Counted from the first letter of the stretch, positions 27,456-36,376 are shown. The stretch: DNA of 64,000 nt from Rhizobium aethiopicum (GCF_014197535.1 NZ_JACIFV010000027.1:1-64000), one strand, 5' to 3'. Program-made: numbers and translations. The notes: generated by a model from the letters alone, not told the origin.

Positions 27456-28238
27456 CTACGACATAATCAACCCGCCATCGACATTGATCGTCTGACCGGT
27501 GATATAAGCAGCGTCGTCGCTGGCGAGGAAAGTCACCAGGCCGGCGACGTCCTCGCCGGAGCCGGCGCGTTTCATCGGGATGCCTTCGACCCATTCCTTC
27601 ATCAGTTCGCCGGGGCCGTAGTTTCCGAGCAGTTTGCCCCAGGCCTGGTCGTTATAGGCCCACATGTCGGTCTCGATGATGCCGGGGCAGAAGGCGTTGA
27701 CGGTGATGTCTTCGGTCGCGACTTCCTTGGCCAGGCTCTGGGTGATGCCGACGACGCCCATTTTCGAGGCGGCATAATGCGGCGTGTAGATGAAGCCGTC
27801 GCGGGCTTGGCCGGAGGCGGTGTTGATGATGCGGCCGCCGCGCCTGTGCTTGCGCATTCTTGCAATGGCCTCCTGGGCGCAGAGGAAAACGCCCTTGGTG
27901 TTGACGGCCATGACCTTATCCCACTCGTTTTCCGTCAGGTCCTCGACGCGGGCGATGGTGATGACACCGGCATTCTGGATCGAGACGTCGACCGCGCCGA
28001 ATTCCTTTTCGGCCGCATCGTAGAGCGCTTTGACGCTCGCCTTGTCGGTGACGTCGCCGATGAAGGAGATCGCCTTGCCGCCTTCGGCCCTGATCTGCTC
28101 GGCAACGCCGTGGACCAGATCCTCATTGGCCGAGACGACGAGATTGGCGCCTTCGCGGGCAAAGCGCCTGGCGATCGCAGCGCCGATACCGCGGCTGCCC
28201 CCGGTTATGACGACGGTCTTTTGCTCAAAGCGTTTCAT
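27456..28238 (-). CDS. SDR-family oxidoreductase in sugar/polyol operon (distal)
   Basis: The 260-residue enzyme shows TGGSRGIGAAIARRF, a cofactor-specificity ASANED-type loop, QNAGVITIARVEDL, catalytic Ser-Tyr-Lys in NTASGQARDG and YAASKMG, and TGQTINVDGGLIMS at the end. It resembles polyol or sugar-alcohol dehydrogenases (sorbitol, galactitol, ribitol types). A CAAGGAAAGACC ribosome site precedes the ATG. It is the last gene of the ABC-transporter arm, suggesting oxidation of the imported compound or an intermediate. Confidence 0.87.
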   Translation of the reverse strand: MKRFEQKTVVITGGSRGIGAAIARRFAREGANLVVSANEDLVHGVAEQIRAEGGKAISFIGDVTDKASVKALYDAAEKEFGAVDVSIQNAGVITIARVEDLTENEWDKVMAVNTKGVFLCAQEAIARMRKHRRGGRIINTASGQARDGFIYTPHYAASKMGVVGITQSLAKEVATEDITVNAFCPGIIETDMWAYNDQAWGKLLGNYGPGELMKEWVEGIPMKRAGSGEDVAGLVTFLASDDAAYITGQTINVDGGLIMS

Positions 28239-28423
28239 GGTCTTTCCTTGGATCCTTCGATAAACAGCAAATCTCGGCGCAACCGCCCGTTCGACCGGCG
28301 TGAAGGGCGGCAGACGGCGATATTGCACGCCGTCGCCTGTTGGTCCCTTCAGCCTCGATCTCAGCCAGGGAGGAAGCGAGACCGTTTCATTTTCCAGCGG
28401 CCGGCAATGAGCCTTCTAAGGCA
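28239..28423. other. Intergenic gap inside the minus-strand sugar operon
   Basis: These 185 bases separate the two SDR genes on the same strand. I see no clear terminator or promoter; the distal SDR may have its own promoter here or be read through. Confidence 0.4.
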
Positions 28424-29212
28424 TCACCAGCAGCAGAAACCGCCATCGACGAGAAGATCGACGCCGGTCACGAAACTTGCCGCATTCGACAGCAAGAACA
28501 CCGCCGGACCGACGATCTCGTCGACCGTCGCCATCCGCTGCATCGGCGTCTGCTCTTCGAAGAGCTTCGTCTGGTGGACCATCTCCGGACGGGTGTTCAT
28601 GGGCGTTGCCGTATAGCCGGGGGAGATGGTGTTGACGCGAATGCCGCGGTCGACCCATTCCATGGCCATGGACTTCGACATATGGATGACGCCCGCCTTG
28701 GAGGCGTTGTAATGCGCCTGGCTCAGCCCCCGGTTGACGATCACACCGGACATGGAGGCGATGTTGACGATCGAGCCGCGTCCATTCTTCAACATGGCGC
28801 GGGCCTCGGCCTGGCAGGACAGGAATATGCCTTTGAGGTTGATATCCATCAACGTCTGATACTGATCTTCCTCCATCTCCTCCGCCGGTTTGGCGTTGGC
28901 GATGCCGGCAGCGTTGACGGCAAGCGTCAGCGCGCCGAGATTGGCTTCGGTCCGTGAGACGGCATCTGCAAGGGAGGATTTGTTCGTGACGTCAGCCGCG
29001 ATCTCAATCGAGCGGCGGCTGGCGGCGCGGATATGTTCGGCTGTCCTCGCCAGTCCGTCGTCGGTCCGGCGGTCGAGCAGGGCCACGTCGGCGCCGCATT
29101 GCGCAAGGCCGATGGCAATGCGCTGCCCGATGCCGCTCCCGGCGCCGGTAACGATGGCCACCTGGCCGCTGAGATCGAAAAGCTTCGGGGCGTTCAGAGT
29201 GATGTCGGACAC
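28424..29212 (-). CDS. SDR-family oxidoreductase in sugar/polyol operon (proximal)
   Basis: The 262-residue protein has TGAGSGIGQRIAIGL, LLDRR at the cofactor-selecting strand (an aspartate there favours NAD), NAAGIANAKPAEEM, catalytic IASMSGVIVNRG and YNASKAGVIHMSK, and TGVDLLVDGGFCCW. It reads like threitol/arabinitol/sorbitol-type dehydrogenases. I chose the GTG at 29212 because it follows AAAGGAAGAGC and the upstream residues derive from the repeat element. It follows the transporter ATPase gene by 100 bases. Confidence 0.86.
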   Translation of the reverse strand: MSDITLNAPKLFDLSGQVAIVTGAGSGIGQRIAIGLAQCGADVALLDRRTDDGLARTAEHIRAASRRSIEIAADVTNKSSLADAVSRTEANLGALTLAVNAAGIANAKPAEEMEEDQYQTLMDINLKGIFLSCQAEARAMLKNGRGSIVNIASMSGVIVNRGLSQAHYNASKAGVIHMSKSMAMEWVDRGIRVNTISPGYTATPMNTRPEMVHQTKLFEEQTPMQRMATVDEIVGPAVFLLSNAASFVTGVDLLVDGGFCCW

Positions 29213-29244
29213 CGCTCTTCCTTTCTCTGTTGTTTTGTTTTCAC

Positions 29245-29311
29245 GCAATTCCCGGCAAAAGTGCTTCGCGCTTTGCCTGGCAAAACCGCTGCACACTTTT
29301 GCTGGAATTGC
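29245..29311. repeat. Palindromic repeat, family 3, inside the operon
   Basis: GCAATTCC plus GCAAAAGTG (29245-29263) pairs with CACTTTTGC plus GGAATTGC (29294-29311), one small bulge apart. The core AAAACCGCTGCACACTTTT is also present at 44411-44429. It sits between the ATPase stop and the proximal SDR start, where it could protect upstream mRNA or reduce downstream expression. Confidence 0.75.
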
Positions 29312-29312
29312 T

Positions 29313-30791
29313 TTAGATGGTAGCTAGCTCCATGACCGAAACGTCATTTGCCTCGTCACGATTGAGGATCCCCGCCTGCTTGCCCTGCGCAAGCACGAGA
29401 ATGCGATTGGAGACGCCGAGAACTTCCTCGAGGTCCGAGCTGACGACGATGACCGCCACGCCCTGTTTGGCAAGATTGACGATGATGTCGTAGATGCCGG
29501 CGCGGGCGCCGACGTCGATGCCTCTCGTCGGTTCGTCGAGCACGACGACCTTGGGATCGCGCGTGAGCCACTTGGCGATCACGACCTTCTGCTGGTTGCC
29601 GCCTGATAGGTCCGAGGCGTACTGCTCGGCGCGGCCCTTGACGCCGAATTTGGCAACGGCCTTCTCCGCGAACGAGCGTTTGATACGCGGCGTAATCCAA
29701 CCACCGCCCAGTTTGTCGAGATTGGCGTAGATAATGTTCTCGCTGATCCGGTGCCCGACGATCAGGCCCTGTTCCTTGCGGTCTTCCGGGACCATCACCA
29801 AGCCCTTGGCGATTGCGTCCGCCGGATCGCGCAGCCTCAGTTCCTCGCCTTCCAGCGTGATCGAACCTGCACTGATCGGATCTGCTCCCGAAATCGCACG
29901 CACCAGTTCGGTGCGGCCGGCGCCGACCAATCCGGCGATGCCGAGAATTTCCCCGGCGCGCACCTCGAAGCTAACGTCACGGAATGAGTTGTCTGGCGAG
30001 CTTAGCCCGGACACTTGAAGTACCGGACGGTCTGTCGGGATCGGCAGGGCAGGGAACAAGCGGTCGAGCGGACGTCCGACCATGCTTTCGACAATCGTTC
30101 GCACCGGGGTGGCGCTGTCTGAGAATTCCTGCACCCGTTCCCCGTCGCGAAGAACGACGATTCGGTCGGTGATCTGCTTGATCTCTTCCATACGGTGGGA
30201 AATGTAGACGATGCCGACGCCTTCCGACCGGAGCTTGCGAACCTGTTCGAAGAGAGCTTCGGTTTCTGCGCCGCCAAGGGCGGCTGTCGGCTCATCGAGG
30301 ATCAGGAGCTTTGCATTGAGAGCCAGCGCCTTGGCGATCTCGATAAGTTGCTGATTTGCCGTGGAAAGGCCTGCGACCTTCCGCGTTGCGGGTATGTGAA
30401 GGTTCAAGCGGGCGAGCTGATCCTGGGCCCGGCGAACCATCTGGGCGCGGTCGACGACGCCGTTCTTCATCGGCCAGCGGCCGATGAAGACGTTTTCCGC
30501 GATCGACAGCTGCGGCAGAAGCTGCAGTTCCTGATGGATCAGGACAACGCCCTTGTCGATCGCTTCCCGTGGGGTGGCCGGGGCATAAGGCTGCCCCAGC
30601 CATGTCATCGATCCTTCGGAGGGCGTGCGGGATCCGGCGATAATGCCCGACAGCGTCGACTTGCCCGCTCCGTTTTCACCGAGAAGTGCAACCACTTCGC
30701 CCGGATAGACGTCCAAGCTGACATCCTTCAGAACCTGGAGCGGCCCATACCACTTGGATATGCCTCTCAGGGAAAGAACGGGTTCAGTCAC
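29313..30791 (-). CDS. Sugar ABC transporter ATP-binding protein (RbsA-like)
   Basis: The 492-residue protein contains two ABC domains. The first has GENGAGKST, a divergent signature GLSTANQQLIEIAKAL and LILDEPTAAL; the second has a degenerate Walker A (GLVGAGRTELV), a canonical LSGGNQQKVVIAKWL and VVLDEPTRGIDVG. This asymmetry is typical of the RbsA/XylG/AraG family of CUT2 importers. It lies 28 bases after the binding-protein gene and drives uptake of the unknown sugar or polyol. Confidence 0.92.
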   Translation of the reverse strand: MTEPVLSLRGISKWYGPLQVLKDVSLDVYPGEVVALLGENGAGKSTLSGIIAGSRTPSEGSMTWLGQPYAPATPREAIDKGVVLIHQELQLLPQLSIAENVFIGRWPMKNGVVDRAQMVRRAQDQLARLNLHIPATRKVAGLSTANQQLIEIAKALALNAKLLILDEPTAALGGAETEALFEQVRKLRSEGVGIVYISHRMEEIKQITDRIVVLRDGERVQEFSDSATPVRTIVESMVGRPLDRLFPALPIPTDRPVLQVSGLSSPDNSFRDVSFEVRAGEILGIAGLVGAGRTELVRAISGADPISAGSITLEGEELRLRDPADAIAKGLVMVPEDRKEQGLIVGHRISENIIYANLDKLGGGWITPRIKRSFAEKAVAKFGVKGRAEQYASDLSGGNQQKVVIAKWLTRDPKVVVLDEPTRGIDVGARAGIYDIIVNLAKQGVAVIVVSSDLEEVLGVSNRILVLAQGKQAGILNRDEANDVSVMELATI

Positions 30792-30819
30792 GGCACACCT
30801 CCTCGAGATCTTCAGTTCA

Positions 30820-31749
30820 TTACGGATGGTTGGCGATGAAGCCTGCCACGTTTTCCTTGGTGGTCAGCGTGGCATCCATCAGCTGGACCGGAGGCACCTT
30901 TTCGCCGGCGACAAGCTTGGCGGCATTTTCAACCGCGTCGCGGCCCATCTTCTGCGTCTGCTGTGTCGCCGTTACATTGAAGACGCCCTTGCTGAGGGCT
31001 TCGAGTGCTGCGGTGTCGCCGTCGAAGCCGCCGACCACGATCTTCTGCGACGGGTTGGCGACCTTGATCGCCTGCGCGGCGCCGAGTGCGAGACCGTCGG
31101 CCTGGGCGAATACGATCGAAACGTCCGGGTTTGCCTGCAGCATGTTCTGCATGATCTGGAAGCCTTCGTCCTGGCTCCAGATGTTGGAGAACTGCTCGGC
31201 GACGACCTTCACGTCAGGATACGCTTTCAGGGATTCACCGCAACCCTTCGAGCGATCGACTTCCGGCGTCGTGCCCTTCTGGCCATGGATGATGACCATC
31301 TTACCCTTGCCGCCGGCTTCCTTCAGGATGTAGTCGCAGACAGCCTTGGCGGAGGCGACGGAATCCGTTGCAAGGAATGTATCGCCCGGTGCTCCCTCGG
31401 CGTTGCGGTCAACGTTTACGACCGGGATGCCGGCGCTTTTCGCGAGCTTGACCGGAACGCTTGCAGCGGCCGCACCTGCAGGAATGTAGATCAGCGCGTC
31501 GATTTTCTGGGTCAGCAGATCCTGGATCTGGTTGACCTGCGTCGGCCCGTCGCCCTTTGCGTCGACCGTGATGACTTCGATGCCGCGCTTCTTGGCTTCG
31601 GCCTCGACCGATTGCTTGATCTGGTTGAAGAAGTTTGCCTGAAGGTTGGCAACGGCGAGGCCCAGCTTCTTCAGTTCCGCCGCGTGTACGGGACCGAGCA
31701 TGAGACCGAGCAGTGCAGCAGACGCGAGCATGGTGCGCGCTATTTTCAT
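30820..31749 (-). CDS. Sugar ABC transporter substrate-binding protein (RbsB-like)
   Basis: The 309-residue protein has a signal peptide (MLASAALLGLMLGPVHA) and a Peripla_BP_4 fold: LGLAVANLQANFFNQIKQSV, VNQIQDLLTQKIDALIYIP, VVNVDRNAEGAPG, and VGGFDGDTAALEAL near the C-terminus. It is a CUT2 binding protein for a pentose, hexose or polyol; binding residues cannot be matched to a specific sugar by eye. A CGGAGGAAATACA site precedes the ATG. It is unusually placed between permease and ATPase genes. Confidence 0.9.
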   Translation of the reverse strand: MKIARTMLASAALLGLMLGPVHAAELKKLGLAVANLQANFFNQIKQSVEAEAKKRGIEVITVDAKGDGPTQVNQIQDLLTQKIDALIYIPAGAAAASVPVKLAKSAGIPVVNVDRNAEGAPGDTFLATDSVASAKAVCDYILKEAGGKGKMVIIHGQKGTTPEVDRSKGCGESLKAYPDVKVVAEQFSNIWSQDEGFQIMQNMLQANPDVSIVFAQADGLALGAAQAIKVANPSQKIVVGGFDGDTAALEALSKGVFNVTATQQTQKMGRDAVENAAKLVAGEKVPPVQLMDATLTTKENVAGFIANHP

Positions 31750-31809
31750 TGTATTTCCTCCGTTGTTTGATGGAACCCTCGGGTATGTCCTCCCCCTCGG
31801 GGTATTGAT

Positions 31810-31831
31810 CCGCCCCAAACTCCCGGGGCGG
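31810..31831 (-). terminator. GC-rich hairpin between permease and binding-protein genes
   Basis: CCGCCCC at 31810-31816 pairs with GGGGCGG at 31825-31831 around an 8-base loop. No T-run follows, so it more likely modulates mRNA stability or attenuates than terminates. It lies in the 117-base gap upstream of the binding-protein gene. Confidence 0.5.
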
Positions 31832-31866
31832 AATTCCAGGCCCGCCAACGCGGCGGACGCCGTTCG

Positions 31867-32847
31867 TCAGGCGCGACGCCGACGAATGGTCTCCGCCCCC
31901 ACCGCAAGGACGATAACGATGCCGATGATCACCTGCTGCAGGAACGGCGAGACGTTGAGAAGATTGAGGCCGTTGCGCAGCACACCGATGATCAGAACGC
32001 CGATCAGCGTTCCGCCGATGCCGCCGGCGCCACCGGAAAGCGAAGTTCCGCCGATGACGACTGCGGCGATGGTGTCCAGTTCGTAACCCAGACCACTGGA
32101 CGGCTGGACGGAATCCAGCCGGGCGGCGAGCACGACGCCGGCAAGTCCTGCAAGGACGGCACTCATGACGTAGACGCCGATCGTCACCAGCGGGACGTTG
32201 ATGCCGGCCAGGCGCGCGACTTCGGCGTTTCCGCCGACCGCATAGAGCATGCGGCCTTCGGACCGGAAGTGCAGGAAAAGCCAGGCCGCAAGAACCACCG
32301 CCAGCATCAGAAAGACCGTGGCTGTCATGACGCCGAAATGGCGATCGATCGCCAGCATCATGAACCAGTCGGGAAAGCCGACGATCTGCTGGCCGTCGGT
32401 GATCATGTTTGCAACGCCGCGGGCGGCCGACATCATTGCCAGAGTGGCGATAAAGGCCGGAACTTTGAACTGCGTCACCAGAAGCCCGACGATCAGGCCC
32501 GATATCGCCGAAGCGATCAGCGCAAAGGCGATGCCGACGGGCAGCGGCAGACCGGCGACGTTGGCGGTCCAGCCCATGACCATCATCGCCAGCGCGAGCG
32601 CCGAGCCGACGGAGAGATCGATGCCGCCGATCAGGATGACGAAGGTCATGCCGACGGCCATGATGCCGAGAACGGTGATCTGGTCGAGGATGTTGAGGCC
32701 GTTTCGAACCGAAAGAAACGTGTCTGTGCTGACGCTCAGAAAGACGCACAGCACGAGCAGTCCGACGAGTGGGCCGGTCGCTCCCTTGAGCTTGCTCAAC
32801 CACGCACCGGACGAAAGCCTGTGTTCATTGATATCGAGCGCCACCAT
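31867..32847 (-). CDS. Sugar ABC transporter permease (RbsC-like)
   Basis: The 326-residue protein has about nine to ten hydrophobic helices and the BPD_transp_2 family pattern: LNILDQITVLGIMAVGMTFVI, GGIDLSVGSALALA, FIATLAMMSAARGVANMITDG, AVVIGGTSLSGGAGGI. The GGIDLSVG and GGTSLSGG motifs are hallmarks of CUT2 permeases. The ATG at 32847 follows GAGGGAGGAGC. It is the first gene of the minus-strand arm, so the promoter lies in the 210-base region upstream. Confidence 0.9.
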   Translation of the reverse strand: MVALDINEHRLSSGAWLSKLKGATGPLVGLLVLCVFLSVSTDTFLSVRNGLNILDQITVLGIMAVGMTFVILIGGIDLSVGSALALAMMVMGWTANVAGLPLPVGIAFALIASAISGLIVGLLVTQFKVPAFIATLAMMSAARGVANMITDGQQIVGFPDWFMMLAIDRHFGVMTATVFLMLAVVLAAWLFLHFRSEGRMLYAVGGNAEVARLAGINVPLVTIGVYVMSAVLAGLAGVVLAARLDSVQPSSGLGYELDTIAAVVIGGTSLSGGAGGIGGTLIGVLIIGVLRNGLNLLNVSPFLQQVIIGIVIVLAVGAETIRRRRA

Positions 32848-32921
32848 TGCTCCTCCCTCTGCGTAGGCCTGTATCCGATATTTGTCCAGGTTAGAATAAT
32901 TATTCACGCCTGCTGGAAAAT

Positions 32922-32950
32922 TCATTAACAAGTTGCTTTCCGGCTGTCAA
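32922..32950 (-). promoter_or_regulatory. Candidate sigma-70 promoter of the transporter arm
   Basis: On the minus strand TTGACA (complement of 32945-32950) and TAATGA (complement of 32922-32927) are separated by 17 bases. This gives a leader of about 70 bases to the permease start. Confidence 0.5.
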
Positions 32951-33011
32951 CAAGATTTCATCTGCACATGTTCTTGCTACTTAGCATAATGGGCTTGACT
33001 AATCGGGTTCT

Positions 33012-33047
33012 TGTGCAAAAATATTGAGTATTGAATATTTATGCACA
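33012..33047. promoter_or_regulatory. 36-bp near-perfect palindrome, likely SorC-family operator
   Basis: The outer arms TGTGCA (33012-33017) and TGCACA (33042-33047) and inner arms AAATATT and AATATTT pair with one mismatch over 14 positions per half. The palindrome ends 10 bases before the transketolase start and follows a TTGACT at 32995-33000, so a bound repressor would block that promoter or elongation. A SorC-type regulator encoded in the same arm is the natural ligand-responsive partner. Confidence 0.65.
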
Positions 33048-33057
33048 CGAGGAATCG

Positions 33058-33867
33058 ATGGATACGACAGAACTTGAGCGCATCGCCCGCGAGATCCGAT
33101 TGCGCGATCTTCAGGCGGTCTTTGAAGCGGGTGCCGGCCATATCGGCGGGGAAATGTCGGTCATCGACATTTTGACGGCGCTCTATTTTCGTGTGCTGAA
33201 TGTCTGGCCGGATCAGCCGAAACATCCCGACCGTGACCGGTTCGTTCTTTCAAAGGGACATACGGCATGCGCTCTCTATGTGACGCTCGCAAAACGCGGC
33301 TTCATCCCAGAGGAGGAGATTTCCACCTTCCTGCAGCCCCATTCGAGGCTGAACGGGCACCCGAACTGCAACAAGGTTCCGGGCGTCGAAACGAATACCG
33401 GACCGCTCGGCCATGGTCTTCCGGTCGCAATCGGAATGGCGAAAGCCGCCAAGCTCTCGGGCGCTCAATATCACACCTATGTCGTCACCGGCGACGGTGA
33501 GATGCAGGAGGGCTCCAATTGGGAAGCGATCATGGCGGCAGCCCAGTTCAAGCTCGACAACTTGACGCTGGTCATCGACCACAACAGGTTCCAGCAGGGC
33601 GCTGCGCTGGCCGAAACCAACGATCTCGCGCCGCTTCGTCCGAAGCTTGAAGCCTTCGATTGGGAGGTCACCGAGATCAACGGCAACACGATGAGCGAAA
33701 TCGTTCCTGCTCTCGAACACCGGGGGCCAAGACCGCATTGCATCGTCGCCCATACCAACAAGGGCCATGGAATCTCGTTCATGCAGGACCGGGTCGACTG
33801 GCACCACAAGGTGCCGAGCAAAGAACAATACGAAATCGCATTGGCAGAATTGTCGGAGGCCCTGTAA
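33058..33867 (+). CDS. Transketolase, N-terminal (thiamine-diphosphate-binding) subunit
   Basis: The 269-residue protein matches the first half of transketolase: GAGHIGGEMSVIDILTALYF, DRFVLSKGHTACALY, HPNCNKVPGVETNTGPLGHG, and the ThDP motif VTGDGEMQEGSNWEA ending near VIDHNR. Its partner half is encoded next, joined by a TAATG stop-start overlap. Split transketolases are known from several catabolic pathways, including apulose-4-phosphate cleavage and sulfosugar breakdown. The ATG at 33058 follows ACGAGGAATCG. The natural ketose phosphate here is unknown. Confidence 0.9.
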   Translation: MDTTELERIAREIRLRDLQAVFEAGAGHIGGEMSVIDILTALYFRVLNVWPDQPKHPDRDRFVLSKGHTACALYVTLAKRGFIPEEEISTFLQPHSRLNGHPNCNKVPGVETNTGPLGHGLPVAIGMAKAAKLSGAQYHTYVVTGDGEMQEGSNWEAIMAAAQFKLDNLTLVIDHNRFQQGAALAETNDLAPLRPKLEAFDWEVTEINGNTMSEIVPALEHRGPRPHCIVAHTNKGHGISFMQDRVDWHHKVPSKEQYEIALAELSEAL

Positions 33868-34823
33868 TGAACGCGCCAATCAACCCACCCAAGCTCTATG
33901 ATTGCCGCGACGCATTCGCCGCCACCCTGGAGCGGTTGGCAACTGAAAACGAGAAGATCGTTGCCGTCTGCAACGACTCCGTCGGCTCCTCCAAGCTCGG
34001 CGGCTTCAAGTCGAAATTCCCCGAACGCCTCGTCAATGTCGGCATCGCAGAGCAGAACATGGTTGGCGTTGGGGCAGGCCTCGCCAATGGCGGACGTCTT
34101 CCGTTCGTGTGCGCTGCCGCTCCATTTCTGACGGGGCGGTCGCTGGAGCAGATCAAGGCCGACATTTCCTACTCGAACGCCAACGTCAAACTGGTCGGCA
34201 TCTCCTCCGGCATGGCCTATGGCGAACTCGGCCCGACCCATCACTCGATCGAAGACTTCGCCTGGACGCGGGTTCTGCCCAATCTTCCGGTCATTGCGCC
34301 TTGTGACCGCATCGAAACCGCTGCTGCCGTTGCCTGGGCCTCGACCTATGACGGGCCTTGCTTCCTGCGTCTGTCACGGGTCGGCGTGCCCGACCTGCTT
34401 CCGGAAGGCCACAAGTTCGAACTTGGCAAGGCAAATCTGCTTCGCCAGGGTTCCGACGTCACCCTGATTGCCAACGGCACTTTGACCCATCGAATCTTGA
34501 AGGCTGCCGAAATCCTTGCAGAACGCGGCATCAATGCCAGGGTGCTCAATCTTGCAACGGTTCGTCCGATCGACGAAGAGGCTATCATCACTGCCGCCAG
34601 GGAAACCGGCGCGATCGTGACCGCCGAAGAGCATTCGATCTTTGGCGGGCTCGGCTCGGCGGTCGCCGAGGTGGTGGTCGACAATGCTCCGGTGCCGATG
34701 AAGCGTCTCGGCGTTCCCGGCGTCTATGCCCCCACAGGTTCGGCAGAGTTCCTGCTCGACGAATTCGGGATGGCGCCGGCCGCAATCGCCGACGCCGCGC
34801 AGGCGCTGATCAAGCGCAAGTAA
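33867..34823 (+). CDS. Transketolase, C-terminal (pyrimidine-binding) subunit
   Basis: The 318-residue protein carries the second half: RLVNVGIAEQNMVGVGAGLA with the ThDP-activating glutamate, GRLPFVCAAAPFLTGRSLEQ, GPTHHSIEDFAWTRVLP, and a C-terminal domain with NLATVRPIDEEAII and TAEEHSIFGGLGSAVAEVV. Together with the preceding subunit it should form an alpha2-beta2 enzyme. The ATG shares one base with the upstream stop, favouring stoichiometric translation. Confidence 0.9.
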   Translation: MNAPINPPKLYDCRDAFAATLERLATENEKIVAVCNDSVGSSKLGGFKSKFPERLVNVGIAEQNMVGVGAGLANGGRLPFVCAAAPFLTGRSLEQIKADISYSNANVKLVGISSGMAYGELGPTHHSIEDFAWTRVLPNLPVIAPCDRIETAAAVAWASTYDGPCFLRLSRVGVPDLLPEGHKFELGKANLLRQGSDVTLIANGTLTHRILKAAEILAERGINARVLNLATVRPIDEEAIITAARETGAIVTAEEHSIFGGLGSAVAEVVVDNAPVPMKRLGVPGVYAPTGSAEFLLDEFGMAPAAIADAAQALIKRK

Positions 34824-34888
34824 CTGGGATCATCAGCGGCTGATACGCTTTTGCCGTTTCGGCCGTCACCTGATCCGGGGAGGATGGA

Positions 34889-36355
34889 ATGCGGGCAATT
34901 CTGGCAATCGACCAGGGCACGACCAATTCAAAGGCAGTTCTGGTTTCCGAGACGGGAGAAATCGTCGGCAGAGGGTCGGCGCCTGTCGGCATCTCCTATC
35001 CCAAACCGGGCTGGGTCGAACAAGACCCGCGCCGGCTTTACGCCTCGGTCTGCGAAGCGGTCGAGGCCTGCCTGAGGGCCGGCCCCAATGTGGCGATCGA
35101 GGCCGTGGCCATTTCCAACCAGCGCGAGTCGGTCACGGCCTGGGACGCCGACACCGGAGAAGCGCTTGGACCGGTGGTCAGCTGGCAGTGCCGCCGAACG
35201 GCGCAGGATTGCGAACGTCTCGTTGCCGAAGGCCGGCTTGACCGGGTGCAGGCGCTCACCGGCCTGCCATTGGATCCGATGTTTCCCGGTTCGAAATTCC
35301 GCTGGCTGCTCGACCGTATTGCGGCCGGGCGATCGGTGCGGCTGGGAACGATCGACAGCTGGCTCGTCCACTGCCTGACGGGCGGGCGCCGGCATGTCTG
35401 CGACGCGTCGAATGCCGCCAGAAGCCAGTTGTTCGATCTCAGGGAGCAGAGATGGAGCGAGGAGCTCGGCGAGATTTTCGGCGTCGATATCGCGCTGCTG
35501 CCCGAGGTGCTCGACAGCTCCGCCGATTTCGGCAGAACGCAAGGATTGCCGGGGGTGCCTGACGGTACGCCCATCATGGCCGCGATCGGGGACAGCCATG
35601 CCGCCCTGTTCGGTCATGGGGCCTTCAAGCCGGGCGACGGCAAGGTGACTTTCGGAACCGGCTCTTCGGTCATGACGACGCTTTCGCACTTCATTCCTCC
35701 ACGCAACGGCGTCACGACAACCGTTGCATGGCGTATCAGGGGGAAGCCGACTTTCGCTTTCGAAGGCAATATTCTCGTTTGCGCCGCCAGTCTTCCATGG
35801 ATGGCCGATATTCTCGGCCTTGCGGATGTGGCGGCGCTTGTCGAACTTGCGGCGAGCGCCGAGCCGGGCGGCCCTGGCTTCGTGCCGGCATTCGTGGGGC
35901 TGGGGGCGCCTTACTGGAATGCCGATGCCCGCGCCCTGTTCTCCCAGATCAACTTCAATACGACACGTGCGCAGATGGCCCGGTCGGTGACCGATTCCAT
36001 CGCCTTGCAGGTGCATGACGTGATCGCCGCCATGCGGACACAGAGCGGCGGCGCGCTCGGCGCGATCTATGTGGATGGCGGGCCGAGCCAGAACCGCTTC
36101 CTGATGCAGTGTGTCGCCAACCTCATCGAACATCCCGTGATCCAATGCGAAGCGCCCGAGGCGTCGGCTCTGGGCGCTGCCTATCTAGCGGGACTGTCAA
36201 TCGGCTTGTGGAGCGATCTCGATATTGTCGCGGCGCTGCCGCGAAACACGCAAAGCATCGAGCCGCAACCCGTCGATCGCGTGGGACTTCTCGAGACCTG
36301 GAATGATGCGCTCGCCCGCTCGACGTCCCGCGAAACAAAGGCTAAAGGTGAATAA
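34889..36355 (+). CDS. FGGY-family carbohydrate kinase
   Basis: The 488-residue kinase shows the actin-like ATPase fold: ILAIDQGTTNSKAVLVSETG (phosphate-1), GWVEQDPRRLYASV, AISNQRESVTAWD, the catalytic Asp in AAIGDSHAALFG near residue 230, KVTFGTGSSVMTTL (phosphate-2), and YVDGGPSQNRFLMQ (adenosine). It is closest in style to glycerol kinase/xylulokinase-like members. Position after a transketolase suggests it makes the ketose phosphate that the transketolase cleaves. Substrate is not deducible from sequence. Confidence 0.9.
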   Translation: MRAILAIDQGTTNSKAVLVSETGEIVGRGSAPVGISYPKPGWVEQDPRRLYASVCEAVEACLRAGPNVAIEAVAISNQRESVTAWDADTGEALGPVVSWQCRRTAQDCERLVAEGRLDRVQALTGLPLDPMFPGSKFRWLLDRIAAGRSVRLGTIDSWLVHCLTGGRRHVCDASNAARSQLFDLREQRWSEELGEIFGVDIALLPEVLDSSADFGRTQGLPGVPDGTPIMAAIGDSHAALFGHGAFKPGDGKVTFGTGSSVMTTLSHFIPPRNGVTTTVAWRIRGKPTFAFEGNILVCAASLPWMADILGLADVAALVELAASAEPGGPGFVPAFVGLGAPYWNADARALFSQINFNTTRAQMARSVTDSIALQVHDVIAAMRTQSGGALGAIYVDGGPSQNRFLMQCVANLIEHPVIQCEAPEASALGAAYLAGLSIGLWSDLDIVAALPRNTQSIEPQPVDRVGLLETWNDALARSTSRETKAKGE

Positions 36356-36376
36356 AAATTCACTCTGGGATTAGCG

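Noticed and set aside
27411-28616. 401-codon plus-strand frame across the distal SDR gene
   Set aside because: It spans an SDR gene and part of the following gap and has no start signal; the SDR motifs on the minus strand are decisive.
31409-32803. 464-codon minus-strand frame across the permease and binding-protein genes
   Set aside because: Arg/His/Gly-rich alternative frame overlapping two well-supported genes.
33058-34823. Assigning the split transketolase as the apulose-4-phosphate enzyme
   Set aside because: The architecture matches, but there is no apiose isomerase in the island and substrate cannot be read from the sequence.
34928-36145. 405-codon minus-strand frame opposite the FGGY kinase
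   Set aside because: Antisense shadow of a gene with all kinase motifs intact.
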